From contig NBBA01000025.1 in the NCBI GenBank assembly GCA_002794785.1, forward strand, positions 248,001 to 312,000: a stretch of 64,000 nt of DNA. The letters are read 5' to 3'. The notes under the pieces are model-generated. The model searched no databases. It was given only the letters and a program-made list of their open reading frames with translations, and was not told the DNA's origin. The position numbers and the translations under genes were made by a program. The DNA is from Coniferiporia sulphurascens (lineage: Eukaryota > Basidiomycota > Agaricomycetes > Hymenochaetales > Hymenochaetaceae). Below, one piece after another: positions 10,393-21,383 of this stretch. The first letter of the stretch is position 1. Every line of letters starts with the position of its first letter.

Positions 10393-10930
10393 TGTTAAGC
10401 TCAATGGTTACATGGTGATCAACATTGGGGCTTCCTGATCGTTGGGTCTGATGGTACGGCAACGGGGCTTCCTAGATGTCGTAAGTCGAGGATGATCGTC
10501 GATGTGGACGTGGTGGGCTTCTATAGCGAGTCGGGTTACGACGAAGCGACTAATGGCCAAGTGGCACACAGTAGACTGGTGGTGGCAGATAATGGGCTTG
10601 TATGAACAAAGAGCACAAGCTTAGGGCTTGTGCTACTGAAGTTACATGCTTATATGCTACTCTATGTGTTTGCTACTGTAGTGACTTGGTTAGGTATGTT
10701 TACCAGACTGTGGAAGGTCATGGAAATGCAAGGAAGGCCTTGGTAATACAAGTACGGTGATCAGTAAGCAAAGCACGTCATGATGGTGCAATAAGGTGTC
10801 ATCATGGCGTCTTATGGCGTAAGGTGAAACAAGGATGAGTAAGGTAGAGAAAAGGGGGAGTTGCGCTGACTGATGATGACGAAGGGGGAGTGAGTCAGCG
10901 CAATAAGAAAAGTAAAGGAAAATTGTAACA
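10393..10930 (-). repeat. Solo LTR-A nested in LTR-B copy 1
   Basis: It reads TGTTAAGCTC...AAATTGTAACA on +, so the sense is minus. TSD CTATC is at 10388-10392 and 10931-10935. The hairpin AGCACAAGC/GCTTGTGCT and the TATA-like motif are present on the minus strand (about 10610-10655). It lies downstream of the LTR-B ORF in that element's sense, so it leaves the ORF itself untouched. It dates LTR-A activity after LTR-B at this site. Confidence 0.92.
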
Positions 10931-11222
10931 CTATCTTTATCTTATGCCAGAACCTTCCTTGAGTTTCCATTGAGTCATACAGTACAATACCTAAGTTAAC
11001 CATTCTCGGATACTACTATACCTATGATGCTTCTCTTTATTTCCTAATTGGTTCTGCTGTGCAATGTGCTATACTTGGCTCTCATCAATTGCATCTTCTA
11101 ATTGATTGCCTTGCTTCCATCAGCTATTCTTAGCCAAATGCTTAGATATACTTGTGTGGCTTAGTGATTATGCTAGCCTTCTTAATCTTATCTTGTTGTG
11201 GCTTGTTACTTATTACCGTAGA

Positions 11223-11873
11223 CTAAGATTGAGTCATTCCTTCCATAATATCATTAAAAGGGGTTTGTTCTGGTGTCCTATCATCTACTGGCATAAAGAG
11301 CGCTTCTGGTCCTATAGCATTTATATTTGTTATCCTGCTATACCCTGGTGTGACTCTATATGACGGTTCATCATTGAACCACCATATTATAATCTCCTTA
11401 TCTATTGGTACTAACTCCTGTCTTTGGTTTGGTTCCTTTTGATCTACTGTTGTGTGTCCTTTGGCTATGAAGTTGGCTTTGTATGCAAATAGTTGTTCTC
11501 GTAATTGTTTATTGATAGTATGGACTATTTGGTGTGCTGCTTCTGCATAATCGGTTGATGTAATAACCGCCCTTTGATAACATAATTCATTATGTGGCTG
11601 ATTATAAATCTTGGTTCTTGTGTAAACACTGATTACATATCTATTCAATTGGTATGAGAACATAGTTGCTCTATGTTCGATTATTACTTCTAGCCTTTCC
11701 GCCACTTGTTGTTCCCTTGTAGTATGATTGAATGTAATTTGACAGTTGTCGTATCCTGCATTCTGTCCTACTGTTGCACATGCAATGTTAAATGCTTTCC
11801 ATGCTACTTGATCTGCATCTTTACAGCGTTGGCACAGGTTCCTGGTATTGATTAATGTTACGGGTCTTGCCAT
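11223..11873 (-). CDS. Unknown 216-aa protein encoded within LTR-B
   Basis: An uninterrupted ORF begins 57 bp inside the 5' end of LTR-B. I do not recognise the protein. It has a CxxC near the N-terminus (NLCQRCKDADQVAWKAF) and no evident membrane segment or signal peptide. It looks mixed alpha/beta, with charged stretches (EQQVAERLEVIIEHRA) and an acidic, proline-bearing C-terminus. It shows none of the gag, protease, integrase or RT motifs. The second copy, at 27473, is very similar but broken by two stops. Survival of the full frame in this copy argues for a coding function, perhaps analogous to U3-encoded accessory proteins of some retroelements; that is inference. Confidence 0.6.
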   Translation of the reverse strand: MARPVTLINTRNLCQRCKDADQVAWKAFNIACATVGQNAGYDNCQITFNHTTREQQVAERLEVIIEHRATMFSYQLNRYVISVYTRTKIYNQPHNELCYQRAVITSTDYAEAAHQIVHTINKQLREQLFAYKANFIAKGHTTVDQKEPNQRQELVPIDKEIIIWWFNDEPSYRVTPGYSRITNINAIGPEALFMPVDDRTPEQTPFNDIMEGMTQS

Positions 11874-11929
11874 GTCGATCTTGCTAATCTGTTGATCTGG
11901 TGATCACGATTTTCATCAATTTACTAACA

Positions 11930-12150
11930 CATTCATTCCCTGGGACGTCTGAATGACCTGGACACCAAACAAAGTGAATGGTGAGGCCTGGATGCGAATC
12001 CAGAAGCGTCTCGACCCCTGCCTTCCAAAGGTGAAGGAGATGGGCGCCAGGGACGGCGGCCCAGCTGCGGAAAAGGTTTAGTGCCATCAGCAAATCAGAC
12101 AAAAAGAACAAGTCCAATGCGACAGGCAGGTGATTAAGGAGGCGGAGCAT
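11930..12150 (-). mobile_element. LINE-G fragment (RNase H), minus strand
   Basis: The minus strand encodes NHLPVALDLFFLSDLLMALNLF through LTIHFVWCPGHSDVPGNE, the middle of the LINE RNase H domain. At 12150 it joins copia-P integrase sequence (YWITFIDDAT) abruptly, which is the 5' truncation point of the LINE. At 11929 it is cut by LTR-B. Its 3' part is not found beyond LTR-B, consistent with a deletion there. Confidence 0.82.
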
Positions 12151-13540
12151 GTGGCATCATCAATGAATGTGATCCAGTACTTATAGTGGCCAATGCACAA
12201 CTGAACAGGAAGAGGTCCATGCACATCAGAGTGAACCAGCTCAAGAGGACCAATATAATGAGTGACTTTCACTGAAGATGGAACAGCACAATGATGCTGC
12301 TTCCCAGCTAAGCATGGCTCACAAATAGGGTCAGGGGAGTCCTTCAACTTCAAACTAATACCCTTCACCATGTCCTCCCTCACAAGTTTGCACATGTCTT
12401 CATGATTGAGATGTGCAAAGCGCCGATGCCAGAGCATCATGTCCAAGGGGAGAGTGCTCACCAGGCCAGAAAACTGGGTAAGGGGCACAATCTCGCCATC
12501 AAGGAATGCCGCAAAATTGGGAGTGACACTTGCAGTGAACAGCAGGTTGCCATAACAATGAAAAAGGAGCTTATCAGACTTAATGGTGACAATGTAGTCC
12601 TTATTTCGAGTTAAATACAGAACAGAAAGGAGATTGCTCCTGAGTTGGGGTACATGAAGAACATGCTCAAATTCTAAGAGCCTCCCAGGCTTCCCATTCA
12701 CCACAGGCTGAAAACACACAGACCCAATCCCAGCTGAATACACCACAGTGCTGTTGGCGAGATGAATTGGAGTCCTGTGAGAGGTATACTTGGTGAACCA
12801 GTGCCTGTGAGGCATCATGTGGCAAGTGGCCCCTGTATCAGTGTTCCAGTCAGTCCCAGCATCGGAAATAAGAGGTGAGGTGGGGCTAGAGAAATCAATG
12901 GAACTTGCATTTCCAGCAAACTCAGCTGACTGAGTGGATGCAGCAGACACATCAGCTGAATTGGCATTCCCTTTGCCCTTGCCTCCTCTCCTCTTCTTCT
13001 TCCACTCCTGCTGCTTCTCAGTAGCATCCCTGCAAGCATTCTGAAAAGCGAAACAACTTTCCACCACATGGCCATTGGCACCACAGAAGGTGCACATCTT
13101 CTGGGCAGATGACGACAACTTGGAGGCCTCAGCCAGGGAGGCATTGGCTTTAAGTGCAATAGACTGGTCCATGGCTCTGGGCTGGCAGTTCTTCTGCTCC
13201 TGGATAAATGCCTCCTTGACTGTCTTGATGTTGACAGTGGGAAGCAGCATGAGGGCAGACCTGAACACTCCAAATTCTTCGCCAGGAAGGGACCTGATAA
13301 GCAACATGGTGACAAGCTCATCATCTAAATCAGCCAGGGTGAAAGTAGTGGGGCGCAAATTCTTGAGCCTGAATACAGCATCCTCAACACGACTGACCAG
13401 CCCACTAAGTGTCTCATCCTCCCTCTTGGTGATGGAGAAGAAATTGTCATAGGCAATAAAATGCGAAGCAGAAGACTGCTGCAAGTGAAGCGACTTCAAT
13501 TCCTTCCACATCTCAACAGGATCACCAAGCAGTGACTCAC
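12151..13540 (-). pseudogene. Copia-P gag-protease-integrase, middle part
   Basis: On the minus strand a long open frame (to 13565 including LINE-H sequence) encodes a Ty1/copia polyprotein. In order it has a gag region (VEMWKELKSLHLQQ), a zinc knuckle CTFCGANGHVVESC, the protease motif DTGATCHM, and the integrase HHCC region (WHRRFAHLNHEDM...CEPCLAGKQ). The first catalytic aspartate follows in VHSDVHGPL and then YWITFIDDAT, where LINE-G begins. The remaining integrase, RT and RNase H are missing. The upstream gag lies at 21384-21637, beyond the LINE-H insertion. Function lost; identity firm. Confidence 0.9.
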
Positions 13541-13594
13541 CTTCTTGACCAGTAATCACCACCATCGACTAGTGCAGGCAGCTAAAACTCCCCC

Positions 13595-15627
13595 ATGTCG
13601 AACCCTAGTGATTACCAGAAAGCCCTCTGGTGTACCTCCCCCTCCATCTCAACATCCTCATCAGCAAGTCTTGCCACTGCCTGGGCTGCTAAAACAGCTG
13701 CCAACCTGGCCGCTGAAGCCTCCGCTGCCGCCCAGCACGACGCAACCCCTGTCCCCTATGCCTCAATCGACCCAGGCGTTCCGGCCTCGTCCCCCGATGC
13801 ACTCCGCCTCGCACCCTCCCCTGTCATCAGTGTCTCGAACGACACATTCACCAGCATGTTCAAGCAATTCGCCAGCCGCCCCCCCTCCACAGGATCTAAT
13901 GTCTTGCTCGACAACCTGACTCATGAAATGGAAGATATCCTTGAGAACCTGCATACACCCTCACCGCCACTCACCCACAAGTGCTCTGCCGAGATCCTCT
14001 CCCCACACACCCCCCGCCCCCGCCCTCGAGCCCAGTTCGAGCTGCACACCACAGGCCTCATGTACTCCCTCTCCCGAGCATTGGAGGACTTCGACTGGAA
14101 GACCCTCCACACCAACATTGTAGAGACCGACCAGGCAGCCACGCAGTTCATTGGGGACCTCTATTGGAACATCCAGCAAGCTATCACAGGTGTTATCAGG
14201 GACGAGAAGGACCCCCAGCACATCGTCTCCCACAACATGGAGATGGCCTACAACTTCGCCAGGAAGGGAACGGAAGTCTCCCTGCCTGCGCCCTTTGCCC
14301 CAGCTCCCCCCCATCAGGGGACCTCGGCCACCGCCCCCCAACCCTCTGCCCAGATCAGGACCCCCGGAACCACTAATGTGTCACCTGATGTGGCCACACT
14401 GACTAACATAGTTAAGCAGCTGTCCACAGAAGTGGCCTCCATCTCCCAGCAAGTCTCAACCCTTGTCAACCGGCCCGCCCCATGCACTCCACAGGCCCAG
14501 AAGGCCCAGGCCCCCACCACCACCCCCCAGGCTGCCATCACTGTGGCACCGACATCCTACACCTAGGTGGCAGCCACCCTGGCCCCACCCACTGCCTCCA
14601 ACCCCACCCAGTCGCACCTGCTCCAGGCACCGTCTTCACAATGGTGACCCACAAAAAGAAGAAAAAGCAACACCAAGTCCCACCCCCACCCACAATGTAT
14701 GCCAAGGACCCGACCTTAGTCCTCCTGCCGACCATTGGAGTCAGAACCAAGAATCAACTCCCACCCATGGTCCTCACAAACACCGCACATGAGTTCTTCA
14801 CCACCCTCCCCACAGCTGACCAGGTCATGGTACTGGCTTCCTCCTTCAATGTGAAGGGGAACCTCATGACCTCCTTTGCCCAGTGCCCCTCATCAGCCAC
14901 ACTGGCCACGGACACAATCATTGATCGCCACTCCACAGCATTCGCCTCCCATATGCATGAGAGGTGCCTCTCCACCCAGATCGACAAGATCCTGGCGAGG
15001 TTCCTCCTCAACCCTGTCCACGCTCACCCCTGCTCGGCACTGCACATCTCCATGGTGCCATGCAAAGATTTCCTATTTGGTCAGAATGGGCACACCATCA
15101 CCACGAAGGCCCTTCTGGCCGAAGTCCGGCACAACCCGGTGCTCCACAACCTCGACTTCATCATTGACCCACACTTTGCTGCCACCAAGGACCACCTACC
15201 AGCCCTTGACAGGTGCCCAGTGGCTTTCTCCTTCTCCAATCCCAATGGGTCCATCTGGGAGTGCCTCCTCAAGCGCCCAAGAGTATGGATGTTTGGCTCC
15301 ACCCTCCACCTCTCTGTCCCTCCCATCCGCCTGAGCCTCACTCAATGTGAGTGCTGCCAGGGCCTCGGACATGGAACAAGAGGTTGCCATGCCCAGGCAT
15401 GCTGTGCCGACTGCGGGGGAGGTCACCTCACCCACAACCACCATAAGTTGTGTGCAACCTGCACCACCAATGCCATAGAGGGCGACCAATGCCCTCACCC
15501 CTGCTACTGCACTAACTGCAAGGGCGACCACCCCGCCACCCACCCGCAATGCCCCAAGAAAAGGCGCTTCCGCCAGATCGAGGCGGCCATTGACAGACCC
15601 AAAGATGAACCCATGGAGGACCAATGA
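13595..15627 (+). pseudogene. LINE-H ORF1 (gag-like)
   Basis: It starts at ATG 13595 (MSNPSDYQKALW), about 55 bp from the element's 5' end. The N-terminal half is alanine/proline rich. A TAG at 14564 (sister copies imply CAG) and a frameshift before 14640 break it. It then continues with KKKKKQHQVPPPP, MYAKDPTLVLLPT and the C-terminal zinc motifs CECCQGLGHGTRGC, CCADCGGGHLTHNHHKLC and CTNCKGDHPATHPQC. The stop TGA (15625-15627) overlaps the ORF2 ATG in ATGA, suggesting coupled translation of ORF2. Confidence 0.87.
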
Positions 15628-18600
15628 ATAGAGACATCTCTATTCTCCAGTGGAATGCCGTCTGCTCCCTAGCCATGGTCCATTCCCTTATTCTGATCCT
15701 CACCACTGACCCATCCCCACCCACCATAATTTTGATTCAGGAACCCCCTTGGTATCAAATCGGCCTCCAGCCATCCCTCACAGACCCAACCGGCACCCTG
15801 GTCCTCAACATCCCTTCCCTCCCAGGGTATACTGCCGTCCTCCCCCCAGCTGCCCAGCCACGAGTCATCACATATATATCCCGAGCCATCCCCTCAACCG
15901 CTTGGTCCGTCCTCGGGGCTGCCTCCTCAGGCACTGACATCCTCACCATCAAAATCTGCCACCACCACATGATCCGCCTCTGCAACTACTATGGTATGCA
16001 TGCCCTGGACCACACTACCACCACCCCTCTTTACCCTGGTGAGTCATTCCTCTTTTCAATCCCACCGGCTTTGGCCTCCACTCTACTTGTGGCCAGCGAC
16101 TTTAACCATCACCACCATTCATGGTCAGAACTCCTCACCTCACAGCAGGAAGACTTGAGGGCACAACCCCTCAACGACTTCTTCTGGGAGCATGGCCTCG
16201 TGCCATCTCATCTTCCGGATTCTGACTCCCAGCCCATCGACAATTGTTGACAGTGCCCAATTGACATGATCTGGTCCCCTCCTGCAATCAACCCCGACAT
16301 AATTATAGATTCGGGCACCTCAACCACCTCCCCACTGTCTGACCACGCCATGCTGCACTGGTCCTTGCCTTTCTGGCCCCCACCCCCAGTCATTAAAACC
16401 CGCCGGCTACTCCCGGATGACAGGGAAGAATGGTCTGACATCACCTTCCCCTTACTTGAAACCGCCTTCCAACTCCCGGCGGACAACACCCTCTCCCTCG
16501 ACATCAAAGCGAAAGCAGTGGTCGACTCTATGATCGCCGCCCTCGCACCCTTCACCCGACTCACCAAGCCATCAAAATCCGAGGTCCCCTGGTGGACCCC
16601 GACATGCAAGTCGCTCCTCCAAGCGATCTCGATGGCCACCACCCCCCTACAGTGTTCCACAGCTCGCTGTGCATTCAAGCGCAGTGTCCAGGCGGCCAAG
16701 CGGCAGTTATATGCCAACCAGGCAGACCAGGCAGACACCTCCAACATCTGGGGCTGGGCCAAGCGTGGCCTCGGCAACCGACCTACTCCAATCCCCTCAC
16801 TCAAGAAACACGATGGTACCTTCACCCAATCGGATGATGAGAAAGGTGAGCTCTTCCACACCACTTTCTTTATGCCTCCCCCACCCCAACAAGCGGCCGA
16901 CACCCCACTGCCTCCACCCCAACAAGCTGCCCCACCCATACTCTTAATGGAGCTTACAGGGGCACTATCCAACACTTCCAACTTGTCGGCTCTGGGCCTC
17001 TCGGGTATTGGCTACCACTCACTAAAATGGGTGGTGGACGCTTACCCCGATGAGATTCTAACCCTTTTCAATGACTGTCTGTGCATGGGTCACCACCCCA
17101 AGTGCTGGCGGGCAGCAAAAGTGGTGATGCTCCAGAAGCCAAACAAGAAGGACCCATTTTCACCAAGATCATACCAGCCCATCACCCTCAAGGAGACCCT
17201 AGGGAAACTCCTCGAAAAGATTATAGCTAACTGGCTCCAATTCCTCGCAAACACAAGGGATTGGTTGCCACCTAGCCAATATGGGGGGTGTCAAGGACAT
17301 TCTGTCTACGATGCTGCCCAGCACCTCCTCCAGATTGCAGAGTGCGCCCACACGGAGGGCTGTGTATGCTCGGTCCTCACCATTGACATACAGGGCTTCT
17401 TCGACTCAGTACACCCGCATCTCCTCCACCGACAATTGTTGGACCTCCGGTGCCTGCCCAATATGGCGGACTGGTGCCTGTCCTTCATGACAGATCGGCA
17501 GGTTGCCATCGCTTTCGATGGCACCACCCTCCCAACCACCCAGAAACCCGACCTTGGCACCCCCTCAAGGGTTGCCTGTATCCCCCATCCTCTCCACCAT
17601 ATTCATGGGTGTGGTCCTCCGGAACTTTCACCAAACCGGCACCACTGCTCTTGTGTATGTAGATGATCACCTCCTTGTGTGTGTCGGACCCAGCATGGCA
17701 TCCAACTGCCAGCAACTGTTGAATGCCTACCACCAACTCAACACCTGCTTCAGCACCATTGGTCTCAATATCGAAGCTGCCAAAACCGAGTGCCTTCACT
17801 TTCACCCACCTCAACGTCGCTCAGCCGCCTACACCGACTGGGACACCGCCGGGGTATGGGTCGCCCCCACCATGCTCATCTGACCCTCTATCCCACTACA
17901 CTGGTTAGGGATATGGTGGGACCCGGCCCTCACCTTCAAGGCCCATGTAGAGCGCATGTGATCCAAAGGCCTCTCCACCCTTGCCGCCCTCCGCATTCTA
18001 GGCAACACCAAACGCGGCATCTCGGCCCTCCTCCTCCATCGACTGTACACCGCCTGCATCCACTCCATTCTCACATGGGGCGCGCTGGTATGGTATCATG
18101 GCCAGCACCAAAAAACACTAGTAAGCTGCCTGCAGGCTGTGCAAAACATGGCATGCAGATGGATTCTCAGCGTCTACAAAGGTGCCTCCCCCTTCTCTAC
18201 AAATTTCCTCTGTTCCCTCCCCCCCCTTTCTTACTATTTTGAATATTCTAAGACTCTCCATTCTCTGCGCCTCTGGCGCACCCTGCACTCTGTCAGTAGA
18301 AAACAATACTATAAAAACATAACTAACCATCCCTTTTCCACTTCTCTGCAGGTTTGGGTCCCTTGGGTTCAACCAGTCCCTGCATACACTCATCCCCCTT
18401 GGACGGATCCTCTGGCATTTATGGCTGGATGAGTCTCGTTTACCATCCCTGTCACTCCAGTTAGTGAGGACACCTGCAAGGAATTTGTGGTCGCCACATG
18501 CTCCCTGAGCACCCTCCCCCATCTCCAGGTTTTCACTGATGGCTTGTGCATGGGCATGAAATCTGGGTCAGCTGTCTGCGCCATGAGAGGCCTTACCCAC

Positions 18601-19020
18601 CTCAAGTCTTGCCGGCTTGCCTCCCCCACCTGTGCCACAGCGATGGATGCGGAGATTTTCTCACTTACCTCCACACCAATGTGGGCCACACACCACCTCC
18701 GGGATCTTCTGCCTGTCGCATCTGACATCTTCTTTCTGTCAGATTCGCTGATGGCACTTCACCTTGTCCACACATGGGTGCCAGTCCTGGGCACCCATCT
18801 CCTTCACCAATGGAAGGCTGGGGTCCAGACTCTCTTGGACTCGTACCCGGATCTTTCTGTTCATTTTGTCTGGTGCCTGGGTCACTCCAACATCCCCAGG
18901 AATGAATGGGCTGACAGTGAGGCAAAGTTTGCCACAAATCTACCCCCATCTTCCCTTGCACCCTCCACCTCTGCACTGAAGGAGGCCACCATCAACACAC
19001 TGATGGAGCACTGGTCACTC
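15624..19020 (+). pseudogene. LINE-H ORF2: endonuclease, RT, RNase H
   Basis: The endonuclease has QEPPWYQIG (catalytic glutamate), VASDFNHHHHSW and SDHAMLHW. The RT has DIQGFFDSVH and VYVDDHLLVC. RNase H has FTDGLC, MDAEIFSLT, FLSDSLMALHL and NEWADSEAKF. Breaks are TGA at 16248, a frameshift in motif B near 17565 (TPQGSP region), TGA at 17881, loss of frame around 17950-18430, and truncation at 19020 by module X. The TGA at 17881 is shared with LINE-S and LINE-T. A normal element would be one ORF of roughly 1200 codons. Confidence 0.88.
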
Positions 19021-20261
19021 ATCCTTCTTGTCCTCTTACCACCACCATCTCGGTTTTGCAACTGGGGTTGGCTGGGGGAAGTCACAGCTACCCAACCTTG
19101 TCTGGACTCTCTGGGACTGGGCATCGTATGAGAGAAGGTTCCGACTCACCCTGGTGCGCTGGGGTTGGTCGTCGGTTGCCGTAACACGGCGGGAAACGGG
19201 TGTGGAGCTCACCAACGGTCTTGGCAACCCATCGAAAATGTTGCTACTGGTTGGATTCTCAGTGAGCTTGCATCCTTCTGGCATCTGCGTTGTCCTCTCG
19301 GGGTGGCATGCTCATTGGGCCTGCATTGTATGTGGGCTCGGTGGGGGGGGGACATGATGTTAACGTCCTCACAGGGGGGGGAAACCCCCTGCCTCGCAGC
19401 GGGCAACTTCAGTCAGGAGATCTCAGTTTGGGGCAACTCGGATTGCGCCTTCGGGTGCTGAGCAATGCCCTCCTGGGTACCTCGGGGCCCGTGTTGTCCC
19501 TGGCATGACAAATCAAAAACTGCCCCCCCAAATTCCTGAAAGGGTCTCTGATGATGGCACCTCATGCTAAAAGGAGATAGGGGGCTCATAACACATGGCA
19601 TGGTGGTAAGAACCACCTGATGCTGAAAGGCGACAGGGCACCATGGGCCTCTTGGGTGGGTTGGACCCCCTTGAGGTGGTTAGTATCCCCTACTCCCTGG
19701 GATGGCTTTGCCACCAGGGTTGGGTATGCGAGACAGAGATCCTGGTACGATTGCGGATCCAGAAGCAGGGGCTGGGGGTTGACTGGGCACTTGTCCCATG
19801 ACCTCAGTTCCTGAGTATTCTGGCTGTAATGGCTGTTTCTGAAGTGTGTGCCAGGGCACAGGAAAGGGCCATCATGGAGTGTGTGTCGGATCATTGGCGT
19901 GCTGAAGTGATGTGTCTCGGGCCATAGCGCTGTGGGAGAGTTGCCTGCAGTGGCTCCGGAGGACTAAATCCTCCGTCAGTTTGCATGGGGGTAATTCCCA
20001 CTGTGGGCTTAAGTTGATTCCCTTAAACGAAGTGGCACTTCACATCACCAAGCGGGTATGGGGAGGTGTGAGTCCAGGCAGCTGGGGGTGGTGGGGTAGT
20101 GCCTATGGCGCTGCGACCCTCACACTACACCCTTGGTGCGTCAGGTAGCTCTAATCCTACCTTTAGGCCTGTGCGGCGTGAAGGACAGCAGGAGGGGTCT
20201 GGTTGCCCCATATCCCGAGGAAGGTGCACGTGTATGTTGAGCCCTGCAAAGGCGCTCTTAA
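19021..20261 (+). mobile_element. Module X copy 1 (5' module of a chimeric element)
   Basis: The segment begins ATCCTTCTTGTCCTCTTACC, the 5' signature of full LINEs, but then departs from any LINE ORF. It has no convincing ORF. It aligns with 39004-39276 + 48764-49742, including GGACATGATGTTAACG, AATTCCTGAAAGGGTCTCTG and CCCATATCCCGAGGAAGG. At about 20260 it switches to LINE RNase H sequence, whereas the other copy switches to LINE ORF1. It was inserted into the RNase H domain of LINE-H. I do not know its origin. Confidence 0.75.
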
Positions 20262-21382
20262 TTTTGGCATCCAGGCCTCACCATTCACTTTGTGTGGTGT
20301 CTGGGCCATTCAGATGTCCCCGGGAATGAATGGGCTGACGACAAAGCCAAACTCGCCACGGAGCTCCCCCCCTCGCAATTTGTGCCCTCCATATCTGCAC
20401 TCAAAGAGGTGGCCACCAAGACACTGGTTGAACAGTGGACACTGTCCCTAGCCCGCCCCCTCGCCTCCACTGCTGACAAATACTTGGCAGTGCACAGCAT
20501 CCTCTCCTGTCACCTGCAGAAGCTCCTCACCCACTCTGCAGACCACCTCTGCCATCACCTCTCTGCAGTGGCACAAGTCCTCTGCCATGCCGGTCCCTAT
20601 GGGGGCTACTGGCTGAGCTTCAACTCAGTCTACCGGCACAGGCATGGCCTGATCTCCCACTGCAGGTGGCATAACCACCCACCTTGGCCCGCACAGATGA
20701 CTGCCCACATTCTAGGCAGGTGTACCACTTTCTGACCCTGGATTCGGTGCATATGGCCAGCCAAAACCCCCCTCCCAGTCCACCACTCAGAATGGGCTGA
20801 GGAAAACCTTATCCCAGTTCTGCGCTGCTGGCTTAGGCTGACGGGGCACCTGAACCGCCTCTCTGACAGAACCACAGGCGCCATCCACCTGGCCTTTGCT
20901 GCGATGGAACTCGATGGACACCCCACCAATGAGGATATGGACTTGGACCTCCTTCAGAACTACATGCATCGTATGCTTGGACCCCGTACCCAGGACTTGG
21001 ACCCAGCCCCCTTGGAGCTTTCAGGTATGCTCCCACCCTTCCTCTCTGATTTGTGATCACCTTTCGGACTCCTAAGCATATGTCTCAGCCGGTGCTCTCA
21101 CCCTCCCCTTCTCCATTCTAAATTACCTCCTTTGCCTGCCCTCATCCACTTGGTATCATTGTAGTGATATGTATTCCTCCCTCTTCTTTCTTGAGGCTTT
21201 GTACTAATAGGGGCCCTTCACACCTTGGCACCCTTTGGGGTGCAGGGCCCCCACCCAGTTTCGTGTGTTGCACGATGACAGGCACCTCTGTTGTTATGTA
21301 GTTAGGGCCCCCCCTTCAGGGGGGCAGCTTGTAATTATGTAATACTGCAGGAATAATCAAAAATAAAAATAAAAATAAAAAA
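20262..21382 (+). mobile_element. LINE-I 3' part fused to module X copy 1
   Basis: It starts inside RNase H (HPGLTIHFVWCLGHSDVPGNEWAD) and runs through the C-terminal block (GPYGGYWLSFNSVYRH, LSGMLPPFLSDL, stop about 21054-21056). The 3' UTR carries the CCCCCC-TTCA-GGGGGG hairpin (about 21307-21325) and an AAAATAAAAATA tail to 21382. One TGA near 20733 breaks the frame. It repeats sequence already present in LINE-H upstream of module X, so it is a separate copy. Its tail abuts the right copy of the LINE-H target duplication. Confidence 0.85.
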
Positions 21383-21383
21383 A

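Larger units (their letters stand above)
10037..11929 (-). mobile_element. LTR-B copy 1 carrying an intact ORF
   Basis: Both ends match LTR-B copy 2 (27417-28759). In the minus sense it runs TGTTAGTAAATTGAT...GAGCGAATCTAACA. Excluding the nested LTR-A (10393-10930 plus TSD), it is about 1350 bp. A TATA-like GGGTATAAAAG lies about 180 bp from the 3' end, so the long 5' part behaves like a U3 that contains the ORF at 11223-11873. The flanks CCTTT (left) and CATTC (right) do not match, and the LINE pieces on either side are not collinear. This points to recombination between two LTR-B copies. Confidence 0.82.
13541..19020 (+). mobile_element. LINE-H, nearly complete, inserted in copia-P
   Basis: The 5' end CTTCTTGACC at 13541 follows copia gag. 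Both ORFs follow down to RNase H at 19020, where module X begins. The insertion site is proved by the duplication ACCAAGCAGTGACT at 13524-13537 and 21383-21396; the second copy lies just after the A-rich tail that now belongs to LINE-I. Copia-P reads on across the gap. The original LINE-H 3' end has therefore been replaced by the LINE-I 3' end, most simply by recombination between the two. Confidence 0.88.

Noticed and set aside
19028..19357. A 109-codon ORF inside module X
   Set aside because: It is not conserved in X copy 2, where the matching region is shifted and broken, and its residue composition looks like translated GC-rich non-coding DNA.
19575..19610. A GGGCTCATAACAC-like motif in module X resembling a tRNA-Met anticodon arm
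   Set aside because: The surrounding bases cannot fold into a cloverleaf and lack a B-box match; the resemblance is to a short motif only.
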